This document shows, one piece after another, positions 26,390 through 36,041 of a DNA stretch of 64,000 nt. The position numbers and the translations under genes were made by a program. Positions within the stretch are counted from its first letter, which is position 1. Each line of letters begins with the position of its first letter. The stretch is from DATAOG01 sp963840925 (GTDB taxonomy: Bacteria > Pseudomonadota > Alphaproteobacteria > Geminicoccales > Geminicoccaceae), in assembly GCA_963840925.1 (NCBI GenBank), contig CAWJAY010000037.1, positions 1 to 64,000 of the forward strand, given 5' to 3'. The notes under the pieces were generated by a model, which saw nothing but the letters and a program-made list of their open reading frames with translations, ran no database searches and was not told the DNA's origin.

Positions 26390-27210
26390 TTCGGGCATAT
26401 CCCTTATCGTGGGTGATCCATTCGAAGAATGGCTGGCCATAGCCTTGCGTAATCGGTTCCGATGCCGACATTGCCCTCGCCACAAATGTTGATGAGGTAG
26501 TCAATGGCCTCGACGTAGTCGTCGAGATTGGCTGCCGCCCAGCGCTTGAGGAAAGGCAGGAACATCGTCACGCCGACAAAGCCACCATGATCGACGATGA
26601 ACTTCAGCTGCTCGTCGCTCTTGTTGCGCGGGTGGGCCTTGAGGCCAGCTGGAAGGCAATGCGAATAGGCCACGGGCTGCTTGGAGGCCAGGATGACGTC
26701 TTCGCTTGTCTTGGCTCCGACGTGCGACAGATCGCAGAGAATGCCGAGCCGGTTCATCTCGGCGACCACCTCACGGCCGAAATCGGATAGGCCACTGTCC
26801 TTCAATTCATAGCAGCCGGTCCCGACGAGGTTCTGGGTGTTGTAGGCGATCTGGATGATGCCGATGCCCAGCTTCTTGAAGAGGCCGAGATAGCCGATCT
26901 GGTCCTCGATGCCGGTGACATTTTGCCAGCCGAGGATGATGCCGGTCTTGCCCTCCTCCTTCGCCTTCAAAATGTCCACGGTGGTGTAGACCTGCCTGAG
27001 GATGTCGCCGTGCTCGCGGAACCAGGCTTTCCAGCGCATGACGTTGCGCATCGTCTCGATGAAGCCTTCCCATACGCAGCAGGTACAATTGGCCGCGGTC
27101 AGCCCACCACGGCGCATGTCCTCGAATACCGGCCGGCCGAAGTCGGAAATGATCAAGCCATCGATGATGATCGACTTGGCGTGCAGATCAGGAGCATGCT
27201 TTTTCCCTAT
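26390..27210 (-). pseudogene. M19 (membrane/renal) dipeptidase, truncated
   Basis: Frames give LHAKSIIIDGLIISDFGRPVFEDMRRGGLTAANCTCCVWEGF, GIILGWQNVTGIEDQ, IGIIQIAYNTQNLVGTGCYE, GILCDLSHVGAKTSEDV, VAYSHCLPAGLKAHPRNKSDEQLKFI and GNVGIGTDY. This is the zinc-dipeptidase barrel of family M19. The metal-site histidines in LSHVG and YSHC are present. A frame change near 26450 leads to TQGYGQPFFEWITHDKGYAR, where the IS1595 repeat interrupts it, removing roughly the last quarter. No proper start is seen upstream of 27156. It lies just downstream of the LLM oxidoreductase, in the same direction, and may have shared a transcript. Confidence 0.75.
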
Positions 27211-27226
27211 TTGGGCAGCTCTAAGC

Positions 27227-28222
27227 TCAGCTCAACGTCGCGATGATCCTGCCGATCCGCTCGATGTTCCCGAGCGCCTCCCGGTGCGCCAGACCCGGCC
27301 ATTCCACGCGCAGCAGGATATGGTCGGTCCGGGCGATTTCGGCGTAGTGCAGAATCTCGTCCTTCACCTGCTCGGCCTCGCCGATCAGGAACCGGCCCTC
27401 GGCGAAGTCGTCGAAGATCTCAGCGAAATCGCGCGCCGCGGTCTCGCCCTGGCCCCAGGAAGCATAGGCGCGGTATTTGTACACCAGCGGCCCGCGGCTG
27501 ACCGTCGCCGCGTGCGCAGCATCGCGTCCGACAAAGCATTCGCGAATTATGGGGCAGCTGACGTCTTCCGGCTGGCCGGTCTTGCGCCGCTCGTCGCGAA
27601 AGGCCTCCAGGCGAGCGAGCATGGAGCGGGTCGAGAGGGTCGGCGCGATGCACCAGGCGTCGGCGATCCGCGCGGCCCTACGCACGGCCGGCTCGACGTC
27701 GCCGCCGACCCAGATCGGCGGCCGCGGGCTCTGCTTGGGTCGGACGCTCGCCTTGGCGTTGTCGAGGCGGAAGTAGCGACCGTGGTGGGTGACGCTGTCC
27801 TCAGTCCACAGCCGCTTGATCAGTTCCAGGCCCTCGGTCAGGCGTCCGACGCGCTCGCGTTTCCCGACGCCCATGGCCTGGAACTCCTCGGCCCGGTAGC
27901 CGAGGTCGGCGCCGAGCACGTACTTGCCGCCGGATAGCCAGTCGAGGGTTGCAGCTTCCTCGGCCGCTAGCACCGGGTTCATCATCCCCAGCAACAGGAC
28001 ACCGGGGCCGATCTGCATGCCGGCCGCGTCATCCAGCAGGTGGCCGAGCAGTGGGTTGGTCTGGAACATGCCCATCGGCCCGGTCAGCAGGTGCTGGCCC
28101 ACGAACAGGGAGGAGAAGCCGTGGTCGCGGGCCGCGCGCACCTGCTCGCGCAGCGCCTTGAGGTACGTCGCCGGATCCTTCTCCGGCGACCATTGTACTG
28201 CCGAAAACATGCCGATGCGCAT
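27227..28222 (-). CDS. LLM-class (bacterial luciferase-like) flavin-dependent oxidoreductase
   Basis: Start 28222 follows GGGAGGAG at ideal spacing. The 331-residue protein has the luciferase-like barrel features MRIGMFSAVQW, LFVGQHLL, ATLDWLSGGKYVLGADLGYRAEEFQAMGV, RLTEGLELIKRLWTEDSVTHHGRYFRL and PPIWVGGDVEPAVRRAARIADAWCIAPT. Members use F420 or FMN for monooxygenation or hydride transfer. Which cofactor cannot be told here. The neighbouring M19 dipeptidase relic suggests an original small catabolic operon. It is the only intact metabolic gene in the 22-34 kb stretch. Confidence 0.85.
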   Translation of the reverse strand: MRIGMFSAVQWSPEKDPATYLKALREQVRAARDHGFSSLFVGQHLLTGPMGMFQTNPLLGHLLDDAAGMQIGPGVLLLGMMNPVLAAEEAATLDWLSGGKYVLGADLGYRAEEFQAMGVGKRERVGRLTEGLELIKRLWTEDSVTHHGRYFRLDNAKASVRPKQSPRPPIWVGGDVEPAVRRAARIADAWCIAPTLSTRSMLARLEAFRDERRKTGQPEDVSCPIIRECFVGRDAAHAATVSRGPLVYKYRAYASWGQGETAARDFAEIFDDFAEGRFLIGEAEQVKDEILHYAEIARTDHILLRVEWPGLAHREALGNIERIGRIIATLS

Positions 28223-28795
28223 GCATCTCCTCCCTGATCGGTGCTTGACACCAAGGTTCAGGCGGTGCGTGGAGCGTGTCAAATCCTAGATTCGGGCGCC
28301 TGCTCCGTAGAGCCGGCCACCACCCCACTCGACTCGTGTGCGCTGATGAAGATCACAGGTCGCATCACGCTCACCCCGACGCGGCTCAAGCGGCCGAGCA
28401 CTGGTCTGCGCAACTATCGGCGCTGATCGAGCAGCAGTTGCGGGCGGAGTGAGGCCATGCCGGTGAGCAAGGCCGAGCAGCACGGTGCATGGGCGATCAA
28501 GCCAGAGAGCTATAGCTCGAGGCCGACGCGGGTAATCCGGTCGCCACTCATGTGATGGACCACGAGCCCGATCAATCCTATCCCGATGAAATCGCCCGCC
28601 GACGGATTGCGGGTAACCGGTCAGCAACGAAGTTCCGGACCGGCGTTGCCTTCTCCGCGTGTGGCACGGGAAAACATAGAAATCAGCGATCTTGCCAACC
28701 GGTGACCTGATGGGATGGACGGCCCCCGCTCCCGGCATCGCTGTGCCAAGGTGACTCACGGTGCAGCGAGCCATCTTCAAAAGGGAGCCGTCCAA
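28223..28795. other. Gap upstream of IS110 fragment
   Basis: No gene is recognised. It contains the promoter side of the leftward oxidoreductase gene and, towards 28690-28795, probable left-end sequence of the following IS110 fragment. Confidence 0.35.
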
Positions 28796-29206
28796 ATGCA
28801 GTTTACGACCATTGGGTTCGACGTGGCGAAGAACGTCTTCCAAGTGCACGGTGTCGGCAGCGTCCTCCGGCGCGTCGTGCGTCGAAAGCTTCGCCGAACG
28901 GAGGTGCTGTCGTTCTTCGAAGGGATGGCGCCTTGCCTGGTTGGCCTCGAGGCCTGCGCGAGCGCCCATCATTGGGCCCGCGAGATCGCGAAGCTCGGGC
29001 ACGAGGTCCGGCTCATGCTACCGCAGTATGTCCGCCCTTATGTAAAGCAGTTCCGCTCGGCGCGGGAGTTCTCGGCCTGGATCGGGTTGGTGCCACGACA
29101 GCATAACGTCAAGCTCCTCGTTCAGATTCCCTGCCGGTGTCATGCTTCCGTCCGTGGTCGGTCGCTGCCGATGATCGCATCGGAACGGAGCGGCGAGCCG
29201 ATCTGA
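28796..29206 (+). pseudogene. IS110 transposase with internal deletion
   Basis: Starts MQFTTIGFDVAKNVFQVHGV (DEDD first Asp), continues to LVGLEACASAHHWAREI.. and LMLPQYVRPYVKQ, then jumps directly to FRSAREFSAWIGLVPRQHN. In intact relatives about 170 residues separate these blocks, including the KNDAADAEA block. An in-frame deletion therefore removed the third catalytic acidic residues. This lineage differs from the other IS110 copies in the window. Confidence 0.75.
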
Positions 29207-29305
29207 AAAGCGGGGTTGTCCCCATGGCCTGCTGCGGCTTCGCCAGTCCGCGCGTCCCGGCAGGGACGCCCCGGAGAAGCAGAGATGCCTCTCCGGACTG
29301 GTGGC
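29207..29305 (-). ncRNA. Possible IS110 right-end guide RNA region
   Basis: Immediately after the stop of the leftward IS110 gene (29306), non-coding sequence contains two stems: CATCTCTGCTTCTCCGG-type pairing and CGTCCCTGCCGGGACG. A matching CGTCCCCGCCGGGACG stem follows the IS110 fragment at 24448. Position and shared stem suggest the element's structured RNA. Weak evidence. Confidence 0.25.
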
Positions 29306-30335
29306 TCACACCGCAGCCATCGCCGGCTGCCTGGTCCAAGCGAAACTGGTACCATCAACCCGATGTAGGATCACGGCGAGCTTGCGGGCGAGCGCGACCT
29401 TGGCGCGCTTGCCGCCGATCCGCTGGGCCAGTCGGACCGCCCAGGCTTTGAGCGGCGACCACCGCACCACCCTGGTGAGCAGCACGTTCGCAGCCTCGAA
29501 CAGCGCGGTACGAACCATCGCGTCGCCAGCCTTGGTGATCCGGCATTGCGGTCGGTCGTGCCCGACTGATACTTGCGGGGCACCAGTCCGAAGTGGGCGC
29601 CGACGGCCTTGGAACGGGCAAAACGTTCGGGAATGTCGACGGCGCTGCAATAGGTGAGCGCCGTAACCGCCCCCATCCGGGCACTGACATGAGCCGTCGG
29701 CAGACCGGATCGACCCGCGTCAGGGCCAGCACCTGCCGGTGGAGCTCGGCGAAGCTCTTGCGCAAGACGGCATCTGCGCTCAGCAGCGGGTCGATGACGG
29801 TCGCCAGCACCGGCAGCGCAGCGACCAGCTCGCGGACCCGCGGGCCGAAGGTCGTCCGGGTGACGCGGCCGACCTTCAGGCCATGACCCTTGAGCAGGCC
29901 CCGGATGGTATTCTCGATGTCGAAGGCCTGCTCGAGCATGGTCTTGCGCGCCATCAGCAAGGTGCGCCGCTCCTGGCTCCATGTCGTCTTGACGTGCACC
30001 GCTTTGAACCAGCCGGTTCGCAGCACCTGGGCGATGCCGCGGGCGTCGTTGCGATCGGTCTTGTGGGTCATCGCCGCGAGCGCCGCCCGAAGATGACGGA
30101 CCTCCAGGCACACGACCGGCAGCCCGGCAGCCGCGAGGCCGTCGAACAGCCAGGACGACAACGGGCAGGCCTCAAGGCCGACCCGCGTGTACGAAAGATC
30201 CAAGGCCTGCAGCGCACGCACCAGCGCCTCCGGTTCCGAGCACGCCCGGAGCTCGCGGACGATGCGTCCGTTGCTGTCGATGATGCAGATCGCGGTCTCT
30301 TCCAAACCAACGTCCAGACCGGCAAAGTACGTCAT
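29306..30335 (-). pseudogene. IS110-family transposase, frameshifted
   Basis: From ATG 30335 (after GGAGGAG) leftward: MTYFAGLDVGLEETAICIID, VGLEACPLSSWLFDGL, KTDRNDARGIAQVLR, then the Transposase_20 region RRLMSVPGWG. A frame change near 29690 gives AVTALTYCSAVDIPERFARSKAVGAHFGLVPRKYQSG. Another near 29560 gives RITKAGDAMVRTALFEAANVLLTRVVRW and KVALARKLAVILHRVDGTSFAW with stop. All catalytic residues survive but not in one frame. Confidence 0.82.
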
Positions 30336-30419
30336 GGTCACTCCTCCTGCGCGTTCACCATCGAGGAGTGACCGGCTCTCGCCGCCCAGCGGCAAGCCCA
30401 TTACCCGATCTGAAGAAGG

Positions 30420-30731
30420 CGCTCGAACCGCTTTCAGGATCGCCTCGTCGCCGAGGTGGTAGGCGAACGCGATCTCGAGCGAGCCGTCGTCTTGCAGCTT
30501 GGCCGATCCCGAGCCGCTGACCTCGTCCATCTCCTCGAACCCCGCCCAGGTGAAGACGACCGTGGACCGGGCGTACTCGAGCTCGAGGCCGCCCTGCATG
30601 GCCCCAAAGGTGATCTCGCCTCGGCCGTGGGCCGCGATGGTCATCATGGCGGGTTCGACCAGGTCGAGGTGGGCACGATCCCACAGATCGGCCTCGACGA
30701 TCCGCCACCGGCCAATCAGTCGGCAGTCCAT
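30420..30731 (-). pseudogene. Conserved small protein cut by IS110 insertion
   Basis: The leftward frame MDCRLIGRWRIVEADLWDRAHLDLVEP, then AHGRGEITFGAMQGGLELEYA, VVFTWAGFEEMDEVSGSGSAKL, DGSLEIAFAYHLGDEAILKAVR reads as a compact beta-rich domain of unknown function. The sequence has the look of a conserved family seen next to mobile genes. After about 104 residues it runs into IS110 left-end sequence without its own stop, so the 3' end was lost or displaced. Confidence 0.5.
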
Positions 30732-30739
30732 CGGGACGG

Positions 30740-31912
30740 TCACCGCGAGGGTCCGCTGGTTGCCAACAGCTTCGGCAGCCGTACGAGGTTGTAGGCAGCG
30801 GCCGCGAGCGTGAACGACCATCGCACCCGCGCGAGGCCGCGCAGCTTGGTCCTGGACTGACCGGCGATGGCCTTGATCCAGGCGAAGGCCTCCTCGATGC
30901 GCTTCCTGACCCGCTGGCTCGCACTATAGCCGGGGTGGCTGGTGGTTCGGCCATCGATCGCCGAGCGCCGGCCGCTGGTGTTCTGGGCGATGTGCGGGGT
31001 CACCCGGCGCTCGCGCAGTTCCATGACGAAGTCCCGGGCATTGAAGCCGCGGTCGGCAGCGAGCGTGATCGGGCTGACGGACGGCAGCCGGTCGAGCATC
31101 GCCAGCGCCGCGAGCCGCTCGGCGTGGCCGGAGGCGCGGGTGAGTTCGGCATCGACCACCAGGCCGTGCCAGTTCTCCATCAGCACGTGCCCGACGAAGC
31201 AGAGCCTCGCCTCCTGGCCCGTGGCTGGCTCCCAGGGGCGACCTTCGGTGGTCGCCCCGGAGCGCCACGCCTTTGCGGTACAGCCGGGCGTCGGGATCGG
31301 TGGTCGAGGCGTGGCTGTCGTTGGCGCGCCGCTCGCCGTGGAAGTCGCGTTCCTGATTCCGTCCCTGTCGCGCTGCCGCGCTCCTCGCCTCTTGGTCGCG
31401 GCCGCTGCTCGGCGAGTCGTCCGGGTCGGGCTTGGGCCGGAAGCTCTTCATCGACGCCCACGCCTCGACCAGGCTGCCGTCGACGCTGAAGTGCTCGCTC
31501 GAGAGCAGGCGGCGGACCTGCGGCTGATCCAGAACCTGGGCCAGAAACTCGGTGGCGAGGTCGCCCGCGAGCAGGCGATCCCGATTCTTCGAGAAGGTCG
31601 AATGATTCCAGACCTGATCGTCGATCCCGAGCCCGACGAACCAGCGGAACAGGAGGTCGAAGTCCAGCCGCTCCATCAGCTGGCGCTCCGAGCGGATCGA
31701 GTAGAACGCCTGCAGCAGGAGCGCCCGCAGCAGCTGGGCGGGATCGAAGGTCGTCCCACGCGGGCATAGAGGTCATGGAAGCCCGGCGAGAGCGCCGTTA
31801 GCGCGTAATTGACGATCACCCGGATGGTCCGCAACGGATGTGCAGCCGGCACCCTAGCCTCCAGATCGACGTAGCTGAACAAGGCACCCGACCCCTCATC
31901 AAACCCGCGCAT
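30740..31912 (-). pseudogene. IS5-family transposase (DUF772 type), multiple frameshifts
   Basis: Leftward frames combine into MRGFDEGSGALFSYVDLEARVPAAHPLRTI, LMERLDFDLLFRWFVGLGIDDQVWNHSTFSKNRDRLL, LLSSEHFSVDGSLVEAWASMKSFRPK (first Asp block), HASTTDPDARLYRKG, LVVDAELTRASGHAERLAAL, ITLAADRGFNARDFVMELRERRV (second Asp) and RIEEAFAWIKAIAG (Glu). At least three frame changes lie between 31740 and 31180. The full set of blocks is there, so the element decayed in place. Confidence 0.78.
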
Positions 31913-32300
31913 CTCGCCCTCCAGCCGCTGGCATCAGCTCGCGTCAAAGTGCCAGAACCAGCGGGTTTTTCAACGGCCTGCCTCTCATGTTCGCAGTCAA
32001 GCCCCTGGGCAGCAGGGTGGGGTCTCCAGCCTTGTGCCGGAGGTCGGCGGTGGATGGCGGAAGCGTCTGGCGGGCGGCGGGCTGTCGAGACGGCGGTTGA
32101 ACAAGCTCTCATGCGCGGGTTGGCTACCGCATGACCGCGGGTTCGTCTCGGGGCTGCCTCGCTCTAGGGGACGAGCGTCGGCCGGCTGCCGGCTCCTAAC
32201 AGGCGACGAGGATTCCCCACCGGGCCCGCCGCCCGCCAGGCGCTTCGGGACAAGAAGTCTGCGCTTGCGCAGCGGTCTCCTTTGCTTGCGAGTCCAGTGA
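31913..32300. other. Non-coding stretch between IS5 and IS110 relics
   Basis: No gene is seen. For the leftward IS110 relic that ends at 32301 this is the right-end side, where IS1111-type elements keep their guide RNA. Several self-complementary GC-rich words are present, but no second copy is available in the window for comparison. Confidence 0.3.
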
Positions 32301-33416
32301 TTACCTGATCGCCGGTTGTGCCTGAACGATCCGGGCGATTGCCCAGATAAAGCCCACCATCTCACGAGCGATCGCCGTGGTCACGACTACCTTCGGTTTA
32401 CCGGCCGCCGCGAGGCGGCGGTAACGGTTGCACAGGCGCAGCTGTGCCTGCCAGGCGAGGTCGCGCACCGCCTGGGGCAGACGTTCGAGCCGGTCGAGCA
32501 GCTTGCGGCTGACCCGGGCCTGCATGCGGTAGGTCCAGGCGCCCTCGATCAGCACGCGGCGAGCATGGGCGTTGCCGGCCTTGGTGATGCCGCCGCGGCG
32601 GACGCTGGTGCCGCTCGAGTGCTCCGAGGGCACGAGCCCGAGATACGCCATGAGCTGGCGGGGCGTGGCGAAGCGGGAGAAGTCGCCGACCTCGGCGACC
32701 ACGGTCACTGCAACGATCAGGCCCACCCCGCGCATCGCCTGCACGGCCTCGACCACCGGCGCCATCGACCAGCTGGGCAGGAGCTCCACGATCTGGCGCT
32801 CCAGGCGCGAGAGCCGCGCTTCCGCGTCCTCGACAGCATGGAATGTAGTCCTGCAGCACGATCTGCTGGGCGGGGTGGTCGAAGCGCACCGTGGTCAGCC
32901 ACCGACGGTAGGCCTTGGTCCAGCCGCGCACGCCGCGATAGATCCGGCCGTGGCGCAGGAGAAAACCCTGCAGGTGCTGGCGGGCCTTGCCGAGCACGCG
33001 CCGCGCCGTGGCCCGCGCACGCACCAGGTCGCGCATCGCCTCGTGGCCGGCATCGGGCACCCACACGGGCGTCAGCTCGCCGCCGCGATGCAGTCTGGCG
33101 AGCGTGGTCGCATCGCGGCGGTTGGTCTTCACCCGGTTCCCGGGCCGGCTCGGGATCAGCGATGGCGCGACCACGCTGCAGTCCTGGCCGAGCCCGCTCA
33201 GCAGCCGATGGACGCCGTAGCCGCACGGCCCCGCCTCGTAAGGAAGCTGAACCGCCGATGGCCGGCCTTCAGCCGCTCGACGAGCCGATGCAGCGCCTCC
33301 GGGGTGCTCGCGATCTCGCCCAGGAAACGCACCTCACCGCCGTGACCAGCCTCAGCGATCGCCACCGACGTCATTCTCTTGTGCACGTCCAACCCGACGA
33401 ACGTGGTAGCTTGCAT
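32301..33416 (-). pseudogene. IS110-family transposase, two frameshifts
   Basis: From 33416 leftward: MQATTFVGLDVHKRMTSVAIAEAG, GEIASTPEALHRLVERL; shift near 33240; AGPCGYG, VKTNRRDATTLARLHRGGELTPVWVPD; shift near 32830; AMRGVGLIVAVTVVAEVGDFSRFATPRQLMAYLGLVPSEHSSG and ITKAGNAHARRVLIEGAWTYRM, ending RIVQAQPAIR. It is a full-length relic of a third IS110 lineage. A short piece of the same lineage is found at 35757-35853. Confidence 0.82.
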
Positions 33417-33514
33417 GCGGCCCGTCTCCTATGCCTGAGGCTCGGCGCCGGCCAATCCGGCGCAACCCTTGACCTCGGCATACCGGAGACGGGTCCTTCA
33501 GCTCAGAGAGCGAA

Positions 33515-33690
33515 CATAGGGTCTAGCGTCCAGCGCCAGCCTTTTCTCGTCGCCGTAGCGATGCCGGTTGTAGAGGATCGCGGTGATGACCTGGTCGATG
33601 CCGGCGCGTGGTCGAGAACCGCGCTCACGACCTGCGGGGGGTGGCAATCGGGGCCCGCCGTGAGGCGCTCAGGCAAGAAGCGACCCGCGT
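33515..33690 (-). pseudogene. C-terminal stub of a P4-type tyrosine integrase
   Basis: The leftward frame gives PPQVVSAVLDHAPA and, after a one-base shift near 33605, GIDQVITAILYNRHRYGDEKRLALDA. This matches the integrase C-terminus (VSAVLNH....V..IYNRH.Y..EKR.AL.AW) with the nucleophile Tyr in LYNRHRY. The rest is missing. It marks an old integration event. Confidence 0.55.
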
Positions 33691-34053
33691 TGCAGCGCAG
33701 CTTCAGCGGCTGAAGGTGGCCACCATGGCGGGCGAGAGCGCGGGAGAAAGACCGGCCAGTGCCTGTCGCGGCGGGCTTTGCGTACGCGCTCGTGACCTAC
33801 TTCGTTGGGGATCGCGACGGGGCCACGCGCTGGTGCAGTTGGGCCTGTTGTTGGCCGGCGGGCTGTCGGTCGCCGAAGGGCTGCTCGACCTGCTCGACCG
33901 GCTGCCGCGGCACTACTTGAGCCGGCGCCGCCGGATGACCGACCACGACGACGAGCTCCTCGCGAAAAGGGTTGAAAAAATTCTGCGACAATTTTAAGCG
34001 AGTTGCGGAGAAAGTATCGCTTGACATGACCCCCACCAAAAAAAGGACGTGTT
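33691..34053. other. Unassigned stretch; possible broken small membrane protein
   Basis: Rightward frames contain VAAGFAYALVTYFVGDRDG and, one shift later, HALVQLGLLLAGGLSVAEGLLDLLDRL then a basic tail ending at 33997. This could be a small helical membrane protein with a frameshift near 33825. No family recognised. Confidence 0.25.
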
Positions 34054-34374
34054 ATGGCACAGATCATCAGAACCCCTCGGAACGATAACCTCGTCGGCAC
34101 GAGCGCTACCATCCTCGGCCTCGTCGGCGCCGACCGGATCCGCGGTCGGGGCGGCTGCCACCGCCGACACACCTCGCGAAACCGCTCTCCCCGCTGGCTG
34201 GGCACCTGGCCGCCCGAGGTCCAACAACTCGCGCGGCGGATCGAGGAGCTTGAGGCGAGGCGCGTCCTCTGCAATCGGCAGTGGGCTGAACAGCTGCGGC
34301 CAGAGGTGCGCCAGCTCACGTTCGAACTTGAGGAGCTGAAGCAGGCGATCCTCGCGGCCGAGGTGCTGGCGTGA
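34054..34374 (+). pseudogene. RTX-like N-terminus fused to an unrelated helical tail
   Basis: The 106-residue frame starts MAQIIRTPRNDNLVGTSATILGL.GADRIRGRGG, close to the first repeat of hemolysin-type calcium-binding (RTX) proteins (GTPGNDNLVGTSGDDILFGLAGADRI). It then switches abruptly to a charged helical sequence (WPPEVQQLARRIEELEARRVL). An AAGGACG ribosome site precedes the ATG. The remaining glycine-rich nonapeptide repeats are missing, so this looks like a deletion fusion. Confidence 0.45.
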
Positions 34375-34619
34375 TTGATCTGATCATCTGTGCCGAGCTG
34401 ACAGCCTCTTTCTGCGATCTGGCGAGCGGCACCAGCGGCGCGTCGGTCCTCGGTGTTGCGATTGGGCTCGGCGCCGGGATCTTACCCAGAGGTCTTGGCC
34501 CGACGAGCGATGCCAGAATCGCAGTCCGGGCCGATATCTCGGCCCCTCCTGAATTGGCCGCCCGTACTGAGTTCCCGGCGCGCGCGGAAACATCGCTCGG
34601 CGGGAATTCGGGGCGATGA
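34371..34619 (+). CDS. Short hypothetical frame ahead of the FemAB-like gene
   Basis: An 82-residue frame (starting GTG/ATT region at 34371, overlapping the previous stop) ends 4 bases into the next gene. Its composition is Ala/Arg/Pro-rich with no domain. It may only be the upstream region of the FemAB-like gene read in frame. Confidence 0.2.
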   Translation: MIDLIICAELTASFCDLASGTSGASVLGVAIGLGAGILPRGLGPTSDARIAVRADISAPPELAARTEFPARAETSLGGNSGR

Positions 34620-35746
34620 CCTATACCGCCGAGTTCGACGCCGTCGGACCCGAGCAGTGGGATCGCCTGTTGCTGGAGTTCGACGATGCCAATCTCTTCC
34701 AGACGTGGGCCTACGGCTCGGCTCATTGGGGCGAGCATAATCTCAGCCATGCGGTGATCAAAAAGAGCGAAAAGGTCGTTGGGCTCGCTCAGACGGTGCT
34801 GATCGGCGTACCCCTGCTTGGTAAGGTCCTTGCCTACGTGAGCTTCGGGCCGGTCTGCCAGCGGCGCGATACGATCAGCGATATCGAGGATTGGCAGGCG
34901 ACGATCGGCGCCCTTCGCGAGGAGTATGTCGTGCGCAGGGGGTTGTGCCTGCGCCTCCGCTGGTGGGCGTCCGACCTGACCGAGCACGCGCACGCGGCGC
35001 TTCTGGCCGAGGGGGGCTGGAATGAAGCCAAGCCGCTCCACAAGACCTACATTCTTGACCTGTCCTTGTCCGAGGATCAGCTGCGCTCTGCCATGGAACC
35101 GAAATGGCGCGCCAATCTTCGCAAGGTCGAGCGCTGCGGTCTGGTCGTCAGGCAGCGCAACGATCGCGATGGGGTCTGCATATTTCTCGACCTGCACCAA
35201 CAGATGCGGCGACGAAAGTGCTTTGCAAGTGGCTTCGTCGGCATGATTGAGGACTTCTATCTGAGACTCGGCGAGGAGCTCAGGCCAAGGATTTTCGTCT
35301 GCTATCAGGACGAGCGACCGATCGCGGCCGCGATCGTGACGGCGCTCGGCAATCGCGCCTTCTATCTGAACGCCGCAACTGGCGTTGGCGCGACCAAGGC
35401 CCGCGCCGGCTATTGTCTGCAATGGGCGATCATTTGTTGGCTCAAAGAGAACCCCCACTATCGCTGGTATGATCTGCACGGGAGCACGTCGGACCCCGGC
35501 GTCGCGCGCTTCAAGCGGGCCCTGGTCGGGCCGCGATCGCCGGAAATCGCGATGGCCGAGTTCCAGACGGGCGAGGACCGCCTCAAGGCCTTAATCATCG
35601 CCGCTGGTACCAGGCTCTACGACCTGCAGCGGCAGATGAAGGCACCGCTGGATCGAACGCGAACCTACGCTTATCCGATCTGGGCTCCCGGCTGCGCGGA
35701 GGCCCATCGTTCCGCCCTTCGCTCCAACCGAGCCTCGGTCAGATGA
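34616..35746 (+). CDS. FemAB-like GNAT-fold acyltransferase
   Basis: This 376-residue protein shows the double-GNAT plan of FemAB/peptidoglycan-bridge-type enzymes: NLFQTWAYGSAHW near the N-terminus (about 27-39), a central KWRANLRKVERCGLVVRQ, and a second GNAT half with PIAAAIVTALGNRAFYLNAATG and RWYDLHGSTSDPGVARFKRAL. Relatives in glycan and PEP-CTERM/exosortase loci are thought to transfer an amino-acyl or acyl group onto cell-envelope sugars. No exosortase is visible here. It heads the second polysaccharide cluster, in the same direction as the CapK-like and flippase genes downstream. Confidence 0.8.
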   Translation: MTYTAEFDAVGPEQWDRLLLEFDDANLFQTWAYGSAHWGEHNLSHAVIKKSEKVVGLAQTVLIGVPLLGKVLAYVSFGPVCQRRDTISDIEDWQATIGALREEYVVRRGLCLRLRWWASDLTEHAHAALLAEGGWNEAKPLHKTYILDLSLSEDQLRSAMEPKWRANLRKVERCGLVVRQRNDRDGVCIFLDLHQQMRRRKCFASGFVGMIEDFYLRLGEELRPRIFVCYQDERPIAAAIVTALGNRAFYLNAATGVGATKARAGYCLQWAIICWLKENPHYRWYDLHGSTSDPGVARFKRALVGPRSPEIAMAEFQTGEDRLKALIIAAGTRLYDLQRQMKAPLDRTRTYAYPIWAPGCAEAHRSALRSNRASVR

Positions 35747-35756
35747 TCATTGCTGC

Positions 35757-35853
35757 CCTAGAAGGCCGGCAACGCTCACGCCCGCCGCGTGCTGATCGAG
35801 GGCGCCTGGACCTACCGCATGCAGGCGCGGATCAGCCGCAAGGCATGGGCTGG
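35757..35853 (+). pseudogene. IS110 scrap
   Basis: Encodes AGNAHARRVLIEGAWTYRMQARISRK, nearly identical to an internal part of the IS110 relic at 32301-33416. It is too short to be functional and is in the opposite orientation. Confidence 0.6.
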
Positions 35854-36041
35854 TCGCGCGATATCCCGGACCAAACTTGTGCATCGCCGGCAAGCTCGGT
35901 ACAACAGCCGAAGCCCGATTGCGGACGCGTGGGAGGCTGGGTCGGTGGAGGCAATGGACTTGCGCCAGGTGCTTGTCTGCACGCCTGAGCGAGCCTCCGC
36001 CTCTCGACCGCCGAGAAGTCTTTGCGCCATTTGAACGTTGC

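Noticed and set aside
29207..29305. Rho-independent terminator
   Set aside because: Stems exist but there is no T-run; the position after an IS110 gene better fits element-end structure.
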